Origin: Minisyncoccota bacterium
GTDB lineage: Bacteria; Patescibacteriota; Microgenomatia; UBA1400; PJMF01
Direction of reading: 5' to 3'
DNA: 6,587 bases
Assembly (NCBI GenBank): GCA_003518205.1
Contig: DOZC01000034.1
Span: 1 to 6,587 of the forward strand
In this document: piece by piece, positions 5,790 to 6,587 of the stretch
Position numbering within the stretch: position 1 is the first letter of the stretch
How the letters are laid out: each line of letters begins with the position of its first letter
Position numbers and translations under genes: made by a program
Notes under the pieces: generated by a model
Told to the model about the DNA's origin: nothing
The model's input: the letters and a program-made list of their open reading frames with translations, nothing else
Database searches by the model: none

Positions 5790-6587
5790 AATGGTTCAAA
5801 CTTAGCCAACTAAAAAACGCTTGGTTTGAAAAATTGATGATTGGTTGGTTGATTTGTTGGTGGTTGGTTATCTGGCTGTGGGGGGCGAGTGAGTGGCGAC
5901 TGGTGATTTTGTTGGGTGGCGGCAGCTTACTGTGGCCTTTGGGCTGGTTCTGGGATCAAATTCATCGAGTTCCAAATGAACTGGAATTGCCAATATTTCA
6001 ACCGGCAACTTGGTCTCAATTGCCGTTGCGTAATTGGTGGCTAGTTTGGTTTTTGAGTTTAACCTTGAGTACAGTTTTGAGTCAAATTCCTGGAGTGAGT
6101 TTTGGAGGGTGGCAATGGTGGTTGGCCAGCTGGTTGTGGCTATGGTGGTTGATGAGTTTTCGTTCACCAGAACTGCGTCAACATTTAGTGACTCAAACTG
6201 TGATTTGGGGAGTGACAATTCTGGCTGGTTTAAGTTGGTTTTTAGCTTGGTGGAAAACCTTAGGTTTGTCTCGGTTATTACTTTTTCCTGAACCCAACTA
6301 CATTACAGCCGCTTTTGGACACCATCATTTGGCAGCTCTGATTATTTTAGCTTGGCCTTTGTTTTGGCAAAAATACGGCAATAATTCTCAAGGTCAAACC
6401 AAAAGATGGGGACATCGCTGGTGGGGACTAATTTGGTTGGTGTTTATGACAGTAACTTTAGGATTAAGTTTTTCCCGTTCAGCGAATTTGGCAGTTATCA
6501 TTCAATTAATTTTTTGGTTGGTTTTAAATCAAATGGCGGGACTCAAGCAGGCGGTTGGATTTAAATTATGGTGGCGCCAGTTTTATT
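5786..6587 (+). CDS. O-antigen ligase/polymerase-like (Wzy_C, PF04932-type) membrane protein, partial
   Basis: The frame from ATG 5786 stays open for 267 codons to the window end; I translated it by hand. It is a polytopic inner-membrane protein with roughly eight hydrophobic segments (about 17-34, 38-56, 84-101, 109-125, 138-156, 180-195, 212-229, 234-250). F177-G-H-H-H-L-A-A followed by LAWPLFW resembles the GNPNHLA segment of the O-antigen ligase family. TLGLSFS-R231-SANLAV resembles its following T-S-R-G-A segment, whose Arg is usually conserved. Family members transfer lipid-linked oligosaccharide to lipid A or protein, or polymerise repeat units, on the outer face of the membrane. Known members are about 400-450 residues, so the C-terminal third including the large external loop is missing. 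The neighbouring glycosyltransferases fit this role. It is translationally coupled to the preceding gene. Tryptophan is 35 of 267 residues (13.1%), far above usual values even for membrane proteins. Ligase versus polymerase cannot be decided. Confidence 0.78.
   Translation, partial: MKWFKLSQLKNAWFEKLMIGWLICWWLVIWLWGASEWRLVILLGGGSLLWPLGWFWDQIHRVPNELELPIFQPATWSQLPLRNWWLVWFLSLTLSTVLSQIPGVSFGGWQWWLASWLWLWWLMSFRSPELRQHLVTQTVIWGVTILAGLSWFLAWWKTLGLSRLLLFPEPNYITAAFGHHHLAALIILAWPLFWQKYGNNSQGQTKRWGHRWWGLIWLVFMTVTLGLSFSRSANLAVIIQLIFWLVLNQMAGLKQAVGFKLWWRQFY

Noticed and set aside
5868..6218. Open 116-codon frame antisense to the ligase-like gene
   Set aside because: It mirrors the Trp- and Gln-rich sense gene (TGG reads as CCA on the opposite strand), has no recognisable motif, and overlaps a gene with clear family signatures and an SD.
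6034..6291. 85-codon plus-strand frame within the ligase-like gene
   Set aside because: It is a shifted frame of the real membrane protein, with no independent start signal or motif.

Overview
The window is a surface-polysaccharide (glycan) biosynthesis locus from a bacterium. A glycosyltransferase on the minus strand (cut by the left window edge) diverges from a tight five-gene plus-strand run. That run contains a GT2 glycosyltransferase, a Gfo/Idh/MocA sugar oxidoreductase, a DegT/StrS-type PLP aminotransferase, a second GT4-like glycosyltransferase, and a polytopic O-antigen ligase/polymerase-like membrane protein cut by the right edge.

The organism cannot be named from sequence alone. 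Genes are very closely packed (3 bp, 41 bp and 18 bp gaps, one 4-bp overlap) and the DNA is moderately AT-rich. Several starts lack a Shine-Dalgarno sequence but sit 6-8 nt behind -10-like hexamers, which suggests leaderless mRNAs. Most proteins are strikingly rich in tryptophan and glutamine. This is compatible with a Patescibacteria/CPR-type genome or another compact environmental lineage, but that is a low-confidence inference. TGA behaves as a stop (it ends the oxidoreductase and the second GT4 gene at the expected family lengths), so I see no sign of the TGA recoding known in Gracilibacteria and Absconditabacteria.

Layout: 1-1250 minus, GT4-like glycosyltransferase; 1248-1251, a CATG in which the two divergent start codons overlap; 1295-1312, a GC-rich perfect dyad just inside the GT2 gene; 1249-2229, GT2; 2233-3333, oxidoreductase; 3375-4502, aminotransferase; 4521-5789, GT4-like; 5786-6587, ligase-like membrane protein. 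No stretch over 300 bases lacks a gene, and I see no RNA gene, mobile element, CRISPR array or terminator.

Working model (inference): the oxidoreductase makes a keto sugar nucleotide and the aminotransferase converts it to an amino sugar nucleotide, as in the WlbA/WlbC or WbpB/WbpE pairs. The three glycosyltransferases assemble an oligosaccharide on a carrier, and the membrane protein polymerises it or ligates it to a surface acceptor. The pathway is conventional. The points worth a second look are the extreme tryptophan content (35 of 267 residues in the membrane protein), the overlapping divergent starts with a nearby palindrome, the loss of a normally conserved glutamate in both GT4 enzymes, and the leaderless-type promoters.
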